Shown here: positions 33,171-42,370 of the stretch, piece by piece
Position numbering within the stretch: the first letter of the stretch is position 1
Layout of the letters: every line of letters starts with the position of its first letter
NCBI GenBank assembly: GCA_030562195.1
Contig: JAUJPP010000005.1
Coordinates: 18,215,106-18,279,105 of the forward strand
Source of the DNA: Nipponacmea schrenckii
Taxonomy: Eukaryota > Mollusca > Gastropoda > Lottiidae
Length of the DNA: 64,000 nucleotides
Reading direction: 5' to 3'
Program-made: the position numbers and the translations under genes
The notes under the pieces: generated by a model
Database searches by the model: none
The model's input: the letters and a program-made list of their open reading frames with translations, nothing else
Told to the model about the DNA's origin: nothing

Positions 33171-34840
33171 ATCAACAGTGCTCTCCAGGAGTTATTCCCC
33201 GTTATCCCAACTGTTTGACTTATCATGCTTGGGAACGACTCCTGCCAACTGAATACGCCGATAGGGACTTTTTATTATCGGGAATTAAAGACGGTTTTCG
33301 TTTAACTACTCAGTATGGCCCACATTTACCTGTTGATAGAGACAATTACACCTCCACTTCCACTTGCCGTGAAAAAGTCGAAAAACAGATACTTTTTGAG
33401 ATATCTGTGGGTAACTATGTGCCAGTTGTGGAAAAACCTACAATAATTAGTTCGCTAGGGGCCATACCGAAACCGAACGGTGATATACGTCTCATACACG
33501 ACGCGAGCCAACCTGTGGGAAATTCATTAAACTCGCTCACCTCAGACACCAATTGTTCATACATGGACCTCAAATATGCACTTAAGATAATAACTCCGAA
33601 CTGTTTTTTAGCCAAAGTGGATCTAAAAAGTGCATATCGCTCAGTAAGATGTCACCCTTCAGAGTATCCTTTAACTGGACTTAAATGGATTTTTACCGGC
33701 ACCAAAGAGCCCGTTTATTTGTACGATGCCAAACTACCATTTGGGCATGCGCGAAGTCCTAAAATATTTCAAAAACTTAGCTCTGCGGTGTGCGCTATTA
33801 TGAAATGCAGATACTACGTTACATGTATTGCATACTTAGATGATTTCCTCGTCATCGAAAAATCCTTAGCTTTGTGTGATCGAGGATTGAAGTTACTGCT
33901 TAAAACATTAAGGGAGTTGGGCTTTAACATTTCTTGGAATAAAGTTGAAGGCCCAGCCCAAAGCCTATCTTTTTTGGGAATAACGATTGACACTCGTGAA
34001 CTGACACTGTCAATGCCACGTGCGAAACAATTAGAATTTTTGACAATATTATTAGCTTTTCAAAAGCGCAAGCGTGCCAGTTTAAAACAACTTCAATCGC
34101 TCTGTGGAAAGCTCAACTGGGCATGTCAAATGATTAAAGGTGGTAGGGTTTTCCTACGACGAGTGATCGATATGACTACATCTGTAATGGATAGAAACTG
34201 CAAATTGCAATTATCTGAAGATTTTCATTTGGATATTACTTGGTGGGTGAATTACATGACTGTGTTTAACGGAACTGTGAAATTCTTGGATCGCAATCCC
34301 ATTACTTCATTACAAACTGACGCCTCCGGTGCAGGTGGAGGAGGGTATTATCAAGGCGACTTCTTTTATGTCAACTGGGCCCTTGACTTACCAATATTTG
34401 CAATGGAACATATTAATGTGAAAGAAACTCTTGCTGTCGTATTGTCGGTGATAAGATGGGCTCCTCTGTGGACTAATAAAACTGTTGTAGTTGCTACGGA
34501 TAATATGACTACAAAATTCATCCTTAATAAAGGCTCCTCTAAAAACAAACTTTTAATGATGTGTTTGCGAATTTTATTTTGGTTATGTGCTTTTTATAAC
34601 ATTGAATTAAGGGCTGTACATATTAAAGGTAGTGAAAATATCATAGCTGATGCTGCATCGCGCTTACATGAACCTTATCAACTCGAACGCTTATTTGATA
34701 TTTTGTCCAGCTATAATTATTACTTTAGTAGTGCTGAGTTACTTAATCACATGTCTTTCAAATTTTATATTCATAGGTGGTGTAACTATCTCCTCCCTGG
34801 AAGAAACCATATCCAGATTACGAAGCAAGGGGTGGGCTAA
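33160..34840 (+). CDS. Ngaro-like reverse transcriptase-RNase H
   Basis: The open frame overlaps the end of gag in another frame; the first ATG is 33215 (541 codons). RT motifs: SSLGAIPKPNGDIRLIHDAS, CFLAKVDLKSAYRSV (catalytic Asp), LPFGHARSPKIFQKL, and CIAYLDDFLVIEKS (YLDD box). The thumb is followed by RNase H with TDASGAGGGGYYQG, INVKETLAVVLSV, VVATDNMTTKF and IADAASRLHE, so all four acidic residues are present. This ORF appears intact. It copies element RNA into cDNA. It overlaps the recombinase ORF by about 190 bases. Confidence 0.9.
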
Positions 34841-35737
34841 ATCTACTATCGGTACATATAAGACACACTTAAAGTGTTACATGGAATTTTGTAAACAAGT
34901 TGGACAGGAATCTATTCCGGTAACTCAGCATACTATTGAATTGTATATTGCATTTCTTGTTGATGTTAAGAGATTTGCGTATAGTTCGATAATTTGTTAT
35001 TTGAATGTTATATCTGTAATTCACAAGTTGAATGGGTTTAGTGACCCAATGATAGAGTGGCCGCTAAAGTTTTTGCTAAAAGGCGTAAAACGTGATTTGG
35101 GAACGGTCCAATCTTGCAAACTACCCATTACTCCCGATATTTTAGTACGTTTTAAGAAGGTATTGTCCCCTTCGTTTAATAATTCTGTATTTTGGGCGGC
35201 ATGCTTGTTAGCCTTTTTTGGATTTTTAAGACCCATCAATTTCCTAGTAAAGGGATCTTTTGATACCTCTTTTAATATTCAGCGGATGGATGTCTCGCAA
35301 GTTGACTGGGGTCTGATCATCCTCTTGAAGGTGACAAAAACCTTGCAATTTCGCTCTAAACCGATTCAAGTATTCCTACCTAAACTTACTGGAAACTTCA
35401 TGGATCCCCATGCTTCTTTGCTATTATTCTTATCTCGACCGGCTAGGCCGTCTGACCCACTCTTTATGCTGGATGATAAACAGGTTTTAACTTATACAGC
35501 ATTCCTCAAGGCACTACGCTCCCTACTTACTCAGCTAGGCTTGCCGGCAAACAAGTATGGCGGGCATTCCTTCCGACGCGGTGCAGCTACCTGGGCCAAG
35601 CAATCTGGTCTCTCGGACAAGCAAATTCAGACTTAGGCTACTGGTCAAGTTCCTGCTTCGAACGGTACGTTGACTGCGACACCCCAAGCCGCTTGGGTGC
35701 TTTACATGCTTTTACTTCTAACCTTCAATCTTTTTAA
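34650..35737 (+). pseudogene. Ngaro-like tyrosine recombinase, 1-bp frameshift before the catalytic Tyr
   Basis: The frame open from 34650 codes the core-binding domain (LEETISRLRSKGWAKSTIGT, YIAFLVDVKRFAYSS) and the catalytic GFLRPINF region. The H-x-x-R box is GGHSFRRGAATWAKQSG. The frame then stops at 35636. A second frame picks up immediately with LGYWSSSCFERYVDC and ends at 35737, so a single-base deletion separates H-x-x-R from the nucleophile tyrosine. The first ATG at 34650 is inside RNase H; the true start is probably further in. Confidence 0.88.
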
Positions 35738-35772
35738 ACACCTTCTGCAACAAAATCCACTTTTTGGGTTTG

Positions 35773-35920
35773 GGAGTTTTAATATTTGTAATATATTTGA
35801 GTTTAAAATGTTTATGTATTACTTTGTATTACATTGTTGTAATTTGTAATTGCTAATTAAAATGTAGTGCCAATTTGATATTGCCCATTATTTGTCTTCG
35901 CTCGAAGATCGTCAGGTAAA
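35773..35920 (+). repeat. Split direct repeat B1
   Basis: Begins GGAGTTTTAATATTTG and ends GATCGTCAGGTAAA. It appears identical to B2 by eye. One T separates it from A2. Confidence 0.95.
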
Positions 35921-35921
35921 T

Positions 35922-36072
35922 GAAAGATTTAGTTAGTAAATCTATTTTTAGATGACTGATCTGTCCTTCACCTTAACTTTAGTGCAAAGTTCGCTGCCTC
36001 GTTTTCAGAGCAACTCACGCTTCACGCTTCCTCCATTTTGCCTAGCAGCTTTTCGTTAAGTCTCTTTAAAAA
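35922..36072 (+). repeat. Split direct repeat A2
   Basis: 151-bp repeat of A1, followed by a 74-bp unique linker rich in CCCACC and containing a CGACTGAGGGTCGGG stretch. Confidence 0.95.
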
Positions 36073-36146
36073 CCCACCCACCCTCCCAGTTGTACGACTG
36101 AGGGTCGGGCTTTTTTCCTATGCTGTCATCTTTCTCTTTTGTGTTA

Positions 36147-36294
36147 GGAGTTTTAATATTTGTAATATATTTGAGTTTAAAATGTTTATGTATTACTTTG
36201 TATTACATTGTTGTAATTTGTAATTGCTAATTAAAATGTAGTGCCAATTTGATATTGCCCATTATTTGTCTTCGCTCGAAGATCGTCAGGTAAA
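36147..36294 (+). repeat. Split direct repeat B2, element end
   Basis: Terminal 148-bp copy of B1. The next base resumes the exon 3 homologue ACCATTCTTTTGGGACCTG. Confidence 0.95.
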
Positions 36295-36360
36295 ACCATT
36301 CTTTTGGGACCTGAAATAGAATTGAAGTTCATGTACATAAGCTTAAGTAACAGGGTTATT
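36295..36360. repeat. Copy C of the duplication resumes
   Basis: ACCATTCTTTTGGGACCTGAAATAGAATTGAA matches copy A at 16356-16386 and carries the minus-strand exon 3 acceptor (36312-36311). Similarity then fades. Confidence 0.8.
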
Positions 36361-36439
36361 ACTGAATTCTCTTAACTCTAGACCTATGAAATGTTTTACC
36401 TGTATTTTCTGACCACCCTATAAGTCAATGTAATGATCG

Positions 36440-36775
36440 TTGTAGAGGTCCTTAACAATATTGATTTGGACCATGCTGCCTTAAAAAGGGGGGAGGGGGG
36501 ATAATTTGACTTGGCTCAAGCAATCTCTATGAAGGGTTCACAAGTCCGACGTTACGGGGATCCTTTCTACAAGCTGGTCCTTGGCCAAGCCTCTTGGCAT
36601 TGACCTTCCCGGATTATCCGTACCCTTTTACAGCTGGGTGGACTGGAATTATGAGTGAAGAAGACTTATCCAAAGTCATCGAACTTTCACACGCCGATCG
36701 AGATTAGAACTCACGTCCGACATTTTCAACGTATGACGTAAAGAACCAACGCTCTGACCGCTGTGCTATAGAACC
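36440..36775 (-). mobile_element. tRNA-derived SINE-3
   Basis: On the minus strand it begins GGGGTTCTATAGCACAGCGG (A-box-like TAGCACAGCGG) with a degenerate B box AGTTCTAATCTCG. The body contains CAGTCCACCCAGCTG, GGATAATCCGG and a TTGGCCAAGGACCA stretch. Partner fragment at 27545-27745. Confidence 0.7.
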
Positions 36776-36824
36776 CCACAGTATTAGATTCTAAATAAGT
36801 TAGATTATTTCATTATTATATCAC

Positions 36825-36955
36825 TTGCCATGCATGGTAATATAATACGCCCACTCACAGCTTTGCATTTAAATAAAAAAATATTTAGAAATACATTGAC
36901 GATCCAGTCTATCTCCTGTAAATTTCAATTCGCTCCTATAATAAACGCCTGATTC
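36825..36955 (+). mobile_element. Left end of a hairpin-type repeat, truncated
   Basis: The near-palindrome TTGCCATGCATGGTAA (36825-36840) is followed by TACGCCCAC (36846-36854), the shared head signature. The rest is lost. Confidence 0.5.
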
Positions 36956-36970
36956 TTTCAACTGCTATAG

Positions 36971-37343
36971 GGGAGCCGCGGTGGCTAAGTGGGTTAGACG
37001 CTTGCTCGCTAACCTGAAGGTCCAGGGTTCAATCCCGGCAAAGGTCGAGATGAACTTTCGGATTTTTCAGCCCGGTTTCCCCTTGTCAGTGATGCAGGTC
37101 GGAGGGACTGACATGGAAAAAGCGTCTAGTTCTTCGGATGGGACAATAAACCGAGGCCCCGTGTGCTACAGGCTGTGCACGTTAAAGATCCCTCGACAGT
37201 TGGAAATCGCAAAAAGAGTAGGCTAATGCCGCTGTCCTGGCAAAATTTCCCTCATTGCACACTGCATGGCGTTGCCCGTCTTCATTAGCCCATAAGGTGC
37301 AGAAGAGTAGGACGTAAAACTCCATTCATTTCAGTTAATTTCA
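36971..37343 (+). mobile_element. tRNA-derived SINE-2 with 15-bp target-site duplication
   Basis: TTTCAACTGCTATAG occurs at 36956-36970 and 37344-37358, flanking the element. The head has A box TGGCTAAGTGG and B box GGTTCAATCCC. The central region includes GTGCACGTTAAAGATCCC, and the tail is TTTCA-rich. The small ORF across it is incidental. The duplication shows LINE-type retrotransposition. Confidence 0.9.
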
Positions 37344-37358
37344 TTTCAACTGCTATAG

Positions 37359-37556
37359 ATACATTTTGTAACCAAGAACAAAAAAAACAAAAAAAAAAGA
37401 AAAAACTCGAGGAAAAACCACAAATAAGTCCTACATCCACCGAATCAATTTTTTTTACAAAGTATAATATTGACTCCTCTAGGTAATTAACGAGTATTTA
37501 TACATTAATACGATGCTTACTTTATTTCCTACAACGTACCCGGTTATATTTAAATA
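37359..37556. other. Spacer between SINE-2 and a duplication fragment
   Basis: Contains an A-rich tract (37376-37405). No gene. Confidence 0.5.
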
Positions 37557-37651
37557 TTTATGCAAGGTTGATTATGTAACTTACAGTTGATTCGGGTACA
37601 CAGATAATCCATTGTTTTCTCATACATTTGATTTGTAGGAAATAGGGTTTT
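37557..37651. repeat. Fragment of the duplicated unit (matches 18503-18598)
   Basis: ATGCAAGGTTGATTATGTAA through TAGGGTTTTAA matches copy A with few changes. It is colinear with copy C. It ends exactly where the SINE-1 array starts, so the array interrupts copy C. Confidence 0.8.
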
Positions 37652-37654
37652 AAA

Positions 37655-40600
37655 TAGAGGGGTGGAAACTACTATCTCGTAGTTCCGGGAAAGCACGGGC
37701 CTAGGAATCAGACCTAATTTTTATTTCCTCGCACCGATCGGGATTCGAACCCACGGCACCTACTCGCCTAGCAGACGACAGTCCAACTCGCTAACCACTG
37801 AGCCATTCACCACCCTAAAAAAGTGGTTTCAGAACTCAGTTTTAACGAGAAGTACTGTCGCCTACACGATTCAAATGAATGTTTTCTTACACCCGCTCGG
37901 GGAGACAGCCATATATCCTGGCACTGGCAGATTTAGATAGAGGGGTGGAAACTACTATCTCGTAGTTCCGGGAAAGCATGGGCCTAGGAATCAGACCTAA
38001 TTTTTATTTCCTCGCACCGATCGGGATTCGAACCCACGGCACCTAGTCGCCTAGCAGACGACAGTCCAACTCGCTAACCACTGAGCCATTCACCACCCTA
38101 AAAAAGTGGTTTCAGAACTCAGTTTTAACGAGAAGTACTGTCGCCTACACGATTCAAATGAATGTTTTCTTACACCCGCTCGGGGAGACAGCCATATATC
38201 CTGGCACTGGCAGATTTAGATAGAGGGGTGGAAACTACTATCTCGTACTTCCGGGAAAGCACGGGCCTAGGAATCAGACCTAATTTTTATTTCCTCGCAC
38301 CGATCGGGATTCGAACCCACGGCACCTAGTCGCCTAACAGACGACAGTCCAACTCGCTAACCACTGAGCCATTCACCACCCTAAAAAAGTGGTTTCAGAA
38401 CTCAGTTTTAACGAGAAGTACTGTCGCCTACACGATTCAAATGAATGTTTTCTTACACCCGCTCGGGGAGACAGCCATATATCCTGGCACTGGCAGATTT
38501 AGATAGAGGGGTGGAAACTACTATCTCGTAGTTCCGGGAAAGCACGGGCCTAGGAATCAGACCTAATTTTTATTTCCTCGCACCGATCGGGATTCGAACC
38601 CACGGCACCTAGTCGCCTAGCAGACGACAGTCCAACTCGCTAACCACTGAGCCATTCACTTCCCTCTAAAAAAGTGGTTTCAGAACTCAGTTTTAACGAG
38701 AAGTACTGTCGCCTATACGATTCAAATGAATGTTTTCTTACACCCGCTCGGGGAGACAGCCATATATCCTGGCACTGGCAGATTTAGATAGAGGGGTGGA
38801 AACTACTATCTCGTAGTTCCGGGAAAGCACGGGCCTAGGAATCAGACCTAATTTTTATTTCCTCGCACCGATCGGGATTCGAACCCACGGCACCTAGTCG
38901 CCTAGCAGACGACAGTCCAACTCGCTAACCACTGAGCCATTCACTTCCCTCTAAAAAAGTGGTTTCAGAACTCAGTTTTAACGAGAAGTACTGTCGCCTA
39001 CACGATTCAAATGAATGTTTTCTTACACCCGCTCGGGGAGACAGCCATATATCCTGGCACTGGCAGATTTAGATAGAGGGGTGGAAACTACTATCTCGTA
39101 GTTCCGGGAAAGCACGGGCCTAGGAATCAGACCTAATTTTTATTTCCTCGCACCGATCGGGATTCGAACCCACGGCACCTAGTCGCCTAGCAGACGACAG
39201 TCCAACTCGCTAACCACTGAGCCATTCACTTCCCTCTAAAAAAGTGGTTTCAGAACTCAGTTTTAACGAGAAGTACTGTCGCCTACACGATTCAAATGAA
39301 TGTTTTCTTACACCCGCTCGGGGAGACAGCCATATATCCTGGCACTGGCAGATTTAGATAGAGGGGTGGAAACTACTATCTCGTAGTTCCGGGAAAGCAC
39401 GGGCCTAGGAATCAGACCTAATTTTTATTTCCTCGCACCGATCGGGATTCGAACCCACGGCACCTAGTCGCCTAGCAGACGACAGTCCAACTCCCTAACC
39501 ACTGAGCCATTCACCACCCTAAAAAAGTGGTTTCAGAACTCAGTTTTAACGAGAAGTACTGTCGCCTACACGATTCAAATGAATGTTTTCTTACACCCGC
39601 TCGGGGAGACAGCCATATATCCTGGCACTGGCAGATTTAGATAGAGGGGTGGAAACTACTATCTCGTAGTTCCGGGAAAGCACGGGCCTAGGAATCAGAC
39701 CTAATTTTTATTTCCTCGCACCGATCGGGATTCGAACCCACGGCACCTAGTCGCCTAGCAGACGACAGTCCAACTCGCTAACCACTGAGCCATTCACCAC
39801 CCTAAAAAAGTGGTTTCAGAACTCAGTTTTAACGAGAAGTACTGTCGCCTACACGATTCAAATGAATGTTTTCTTACACCCGCTCGGGGAGACAGCCATA
39901 TATCCTGGCACTGGCAGATTTAGATAGAGGGGTGGAAACTACTATCTCGTAGTTCCGGGAAAGCACGGGCCTAGGAATCAGACCTAATTTTTATTTCCTC
40001 GCACCGATCGGGATTCGAACCCACGGCACCTAGTCGCCTAGCAGACGACAGTCCAACTCGCTAACCACTGAGCCATTCACCACCCTAAAAAAGTGGTTTC
40101 AGAACTCAGTTTTAACGAGAAGTACTGTCGCCTACACGATTCAAATGAATGTTTTCTTACACCCGCTCGGGGAGACAGCCATATATCCTGGCACTGGCAG
40201 ATTTAGATAGAGGGGTGGAAACTACTATCTCGTAGTTCCGGGAAAGCACGGGCCTAGGAATCAGACCTAATTTTTATTTCCTCGCACCGATCGGGATTCG
40301 AACCCACGGCACCTAGTCGCCTAGCAGACGACAGTCCAACTCGCTAACCACTGAGCCATTCACCACTCTAAAAAAGTGGTTTCAGAACTCAGTTTTAACG
40401 AGAAGTACTGTCGCCTACACGATTCAAATGAATGTTTTCTTACACCCGCTCGGGGAGACAGCCATATATCCTGGCACTGGCAGATTTAGATAGAGGGGTG
40501 GAAACTACTATCTCGTAGTTCCGGGAAAGCACGGGCCTAGGAATCAGACCTAATTTTTATTTCCTCGCACCGATCGGGATTCGAACCCACGGCACCTAGT

Positions 40601-41257
40601 CGCCTAGCAGACGACAGTCCAACTCGCTAACCACTGAGCCATTCACCACCCTAAAAAAGTGGTTTCAGAACTCAGTTTTAACGAGAAGTACTGTCGCCTA
40701 CACGATTCAAATGAATGTTTTCTTACACCCGCTCGGGGAGACAGCCATATATCCTGGCACTGGCAGATTTAGATAGAGGGGTGGAAACTACTATCTCGTA
40801 GTTCCGGGAAAGCACGGGCCTAGGAATCAGACCTAATTTTTATTTCCTCGCACCGATCGGGATTCGAACCCACGGCACCTAGTCGCCTAGCAGACGACAG
40901 TCCAACTCGCTAACCACTGAGCCATTCACCACCCTAAAAAAGTGGTTTCAGAACTCAGTTTTAACGAGAAGTACTGTCGCCTACACGATTCAAATGAATG
41001 TTTTCTTACACCCGCTCGGGGAGACAGCCATATATCCTGGCACTGGCAGATTTAGATAGAGGGGTGGAAACTACTATCTCGTAGTTCCGGGAAAGCACGG
41101 GCCTAGGAATCAGACCTAATTTTTATTTCCTCGCACCGATCGGGATTCGAACCCACGGCACCTAGTCGCCTAGCAGACGACAGTCCAACTCGCTAACCAC
41201 TGAGCCATTCACCATCCTAAAAAAGTGGTTTCAGAACTCAGTTTTAACGAGAAGTAT
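37655..41257 (-). repeat. Tandem array of 13 tRNA-SINE-containing units (283/285 bp)
   Basis: Units start (TAGAGGGGTGG) at 37655, 37938, 38221, 38504, 38789, 39074, 39359, 39642, 39925, 40208, 40491, 40774 and 41057; the last is partial. The period is 283, or 285 for the three units beginning at 38504, 38789 and 39074 (TCCCTC replaces CACC). Each carries a minus-strand SINE-1 with B box (GGTTCGAATCC) and A box (TGGCTCAGTGG), plus a ~120-bp non-SINE spacer with GTTTTAACGAGAAGTACTG and ACACCCGCTCGGGGAGACAG. Differences between units are isolated single bases. This is a satellite made from a SINE, with 13 potential pol III promoters in line. Confidence 0.97.
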
Positions 41258-41340
41258 CAGCCAATACACCGAGGAAACCATGTATATTACTGACTTATAC
41301 AACATACTTTTTTGAGAATTAAATATCTATTTTTCGTATA

Positions 41341-41665
41341 GATAAATTTGAAAACTTCAAACTGACGAAAAATCAAAAGGAAAAGCGCTTCAACAGTCCA
41401 GTTAAAGAGACATATATTCGTCAATTACATAAGGACAGAATTCTAGAATACTACTTGGTGTACAAAAATTTACAAGGAGTGGTGCGTGTCGCGAATTACG
41501 TACATACAGGAACACGGTGCAGCTACAAGTGAGAGATATTTTTTGGTCCCTCCATTAACAGCCAATATTTCCGCTGATGTTTTGAACTTTTATATGTGTC
41601 GCTTTGTATGCGATATCAGGAGACAAGATGGATCATACTATCCCGCAAGTTCGCTAAAAAACATT
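41341..41665 (+). CDS. Crypton/QRICH1-type tyrosine-recombinase-like fragment (cut by gap)
   Basis: A frame open to the gap (from about 41486) codes LVPPLTANISADVLNFYM, then CRFVCDIRRQDGSYYPASSL. The L-N-x-F-x-x-x-R-x-x-D-G-x-x-Y-P-x-S-S-L pattern is that of the N-terminal part of Crypton-derived proteins (QRICH1/ZMYM-like, DUF3504). A possible acceptor TTTCGTATAG lies at 41331-41340. Another frame between 41341 and 41532 is open but unassigned. The gap hides the catalytic region. Confidence 0.45.
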
Positions 41666-42165
41666 NNNNNNNNNNNNNNNNNNNNNNNNNNNNNNNNNNN
41701 NNNNNNNNNNNNNNNNNNNNNNNNNNNNNNNNNNNNNNNNNNNNNNNNNNNNNNNNNNNNNNNNNNNNNNNNNNNNNNNNNNNNNNNNNNNNNNNNNNNN
41801 NNNNNNNNNNNNNNNNNNNNNNNNNNNNNNNNNNNNNNNNNNNNNNNNNNNNNNNNNNNNNNNNNNNNNNNNNNNNNNNNNNNNNNNNNNNNNNNNNNNN
41901 NNNNNNNNNNNNNNNNNNNNNNNNNNNNNNNNNNNNNNNNNNNNNNNNNNNNNNNNNNNNNNNNNNNNNNNNNNNNNNNNNNNNNNNNNNNNNNNNNNNN
42001 NNNNNNNNNNNNNNNNNNNNNNNNNNNNNNNNNNNNNNNNNNNNNNNNNNNNNNNNNNNNNNNNNNNNNNNNNNNNNNNNNNNNNNNNNNNNNNNNNNNN
42101 NNNNNNNNNNNNNNNNNNNNNNNNNNNNNNNNNNNNNNNNNNNNNNNNNNNNNNNNNNNNNNNNN
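41666..42165. other. Assembly gap, 500 N
   Basis: Exactly 500 N, probably a placeholder of unknown true length, between the Crypton-like fragment and a LINE scrap. Joins across it should not be trusted. Confidence 0.99.
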
Positions 42166-42365
42166 TTGAATTAGAATTAAATAAATTAGATCAAGAAAAT
42201 GCAATGGGGCTATCCTACGTAGCAAATTTAAATACGCTACTGAGGGCGACAGGAACACCTCGTATTTTTTAAATCTGGAGAAACAAAGACAATTCTCTAA
42301 CTGTATAAAATCCTTAAAAGACAACTCAGACAGGGACATTTTTAACCAAAACGATATATATAGTC
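42166..42365 (+). mobile_element. L1/Tx1-type LINE ORF2 scrap
   Basis: One frame reads GAILRSKFKYATEGDRNTSY, then FLNLEKQRQFSNCIKSL. This matches the segment between endonuclease and RT in L1-type ORF2 proteins (the EGE-x-x-T-x-Y-F-x-x-LEK motif). It is fused directly to BEL/Pao sequence near 42366-42371. Confidence 0.6.
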
Positions 42366-42370
42366 GTCAC

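Larger units (their letters stand above)
31820..36294 (+). mobile_element. Ngaro-like tyrosine-recombinase retrotransposon, structurally complete
   Basis: It has split direct repeats in the order A1 (31820-31970), ORFs, B1 (35773-35920), A2 (35922-36072), B2 (36147-36294). A copies are 151 bp and B copies 148 bp. This A1-ORFs-B1-A2-B2 layout is that of the PAT/Ngaro group. ORFs: gag-like, RT-RNase H, tyrosine recombinase, in overlapping frames. Both borders are confirmed by the unoccupied site in copy A (16355-16366). There is no clear target duplication, as expected for recombinase insertion. Frameshifts in gag and in the recombinase make the copy defective. Confidence 0.92.

Noticed and set aside
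36981..37226. 81-residue ORF as a gene
   Set aside because: It lies wholly inside SINE-2, including its pol III boxes.
37655..41257. CRISPR array
   Set aside because: Regular spacing, but units are 283-285 bp with no variable spacers, a tRNA-like core and a eukaryotic setting.
41486..42339. Long ORFs across the gap on both strands
   Set aside because: They consist mostly of N; only the 60-residue Crypton-like part before the gap carries information.
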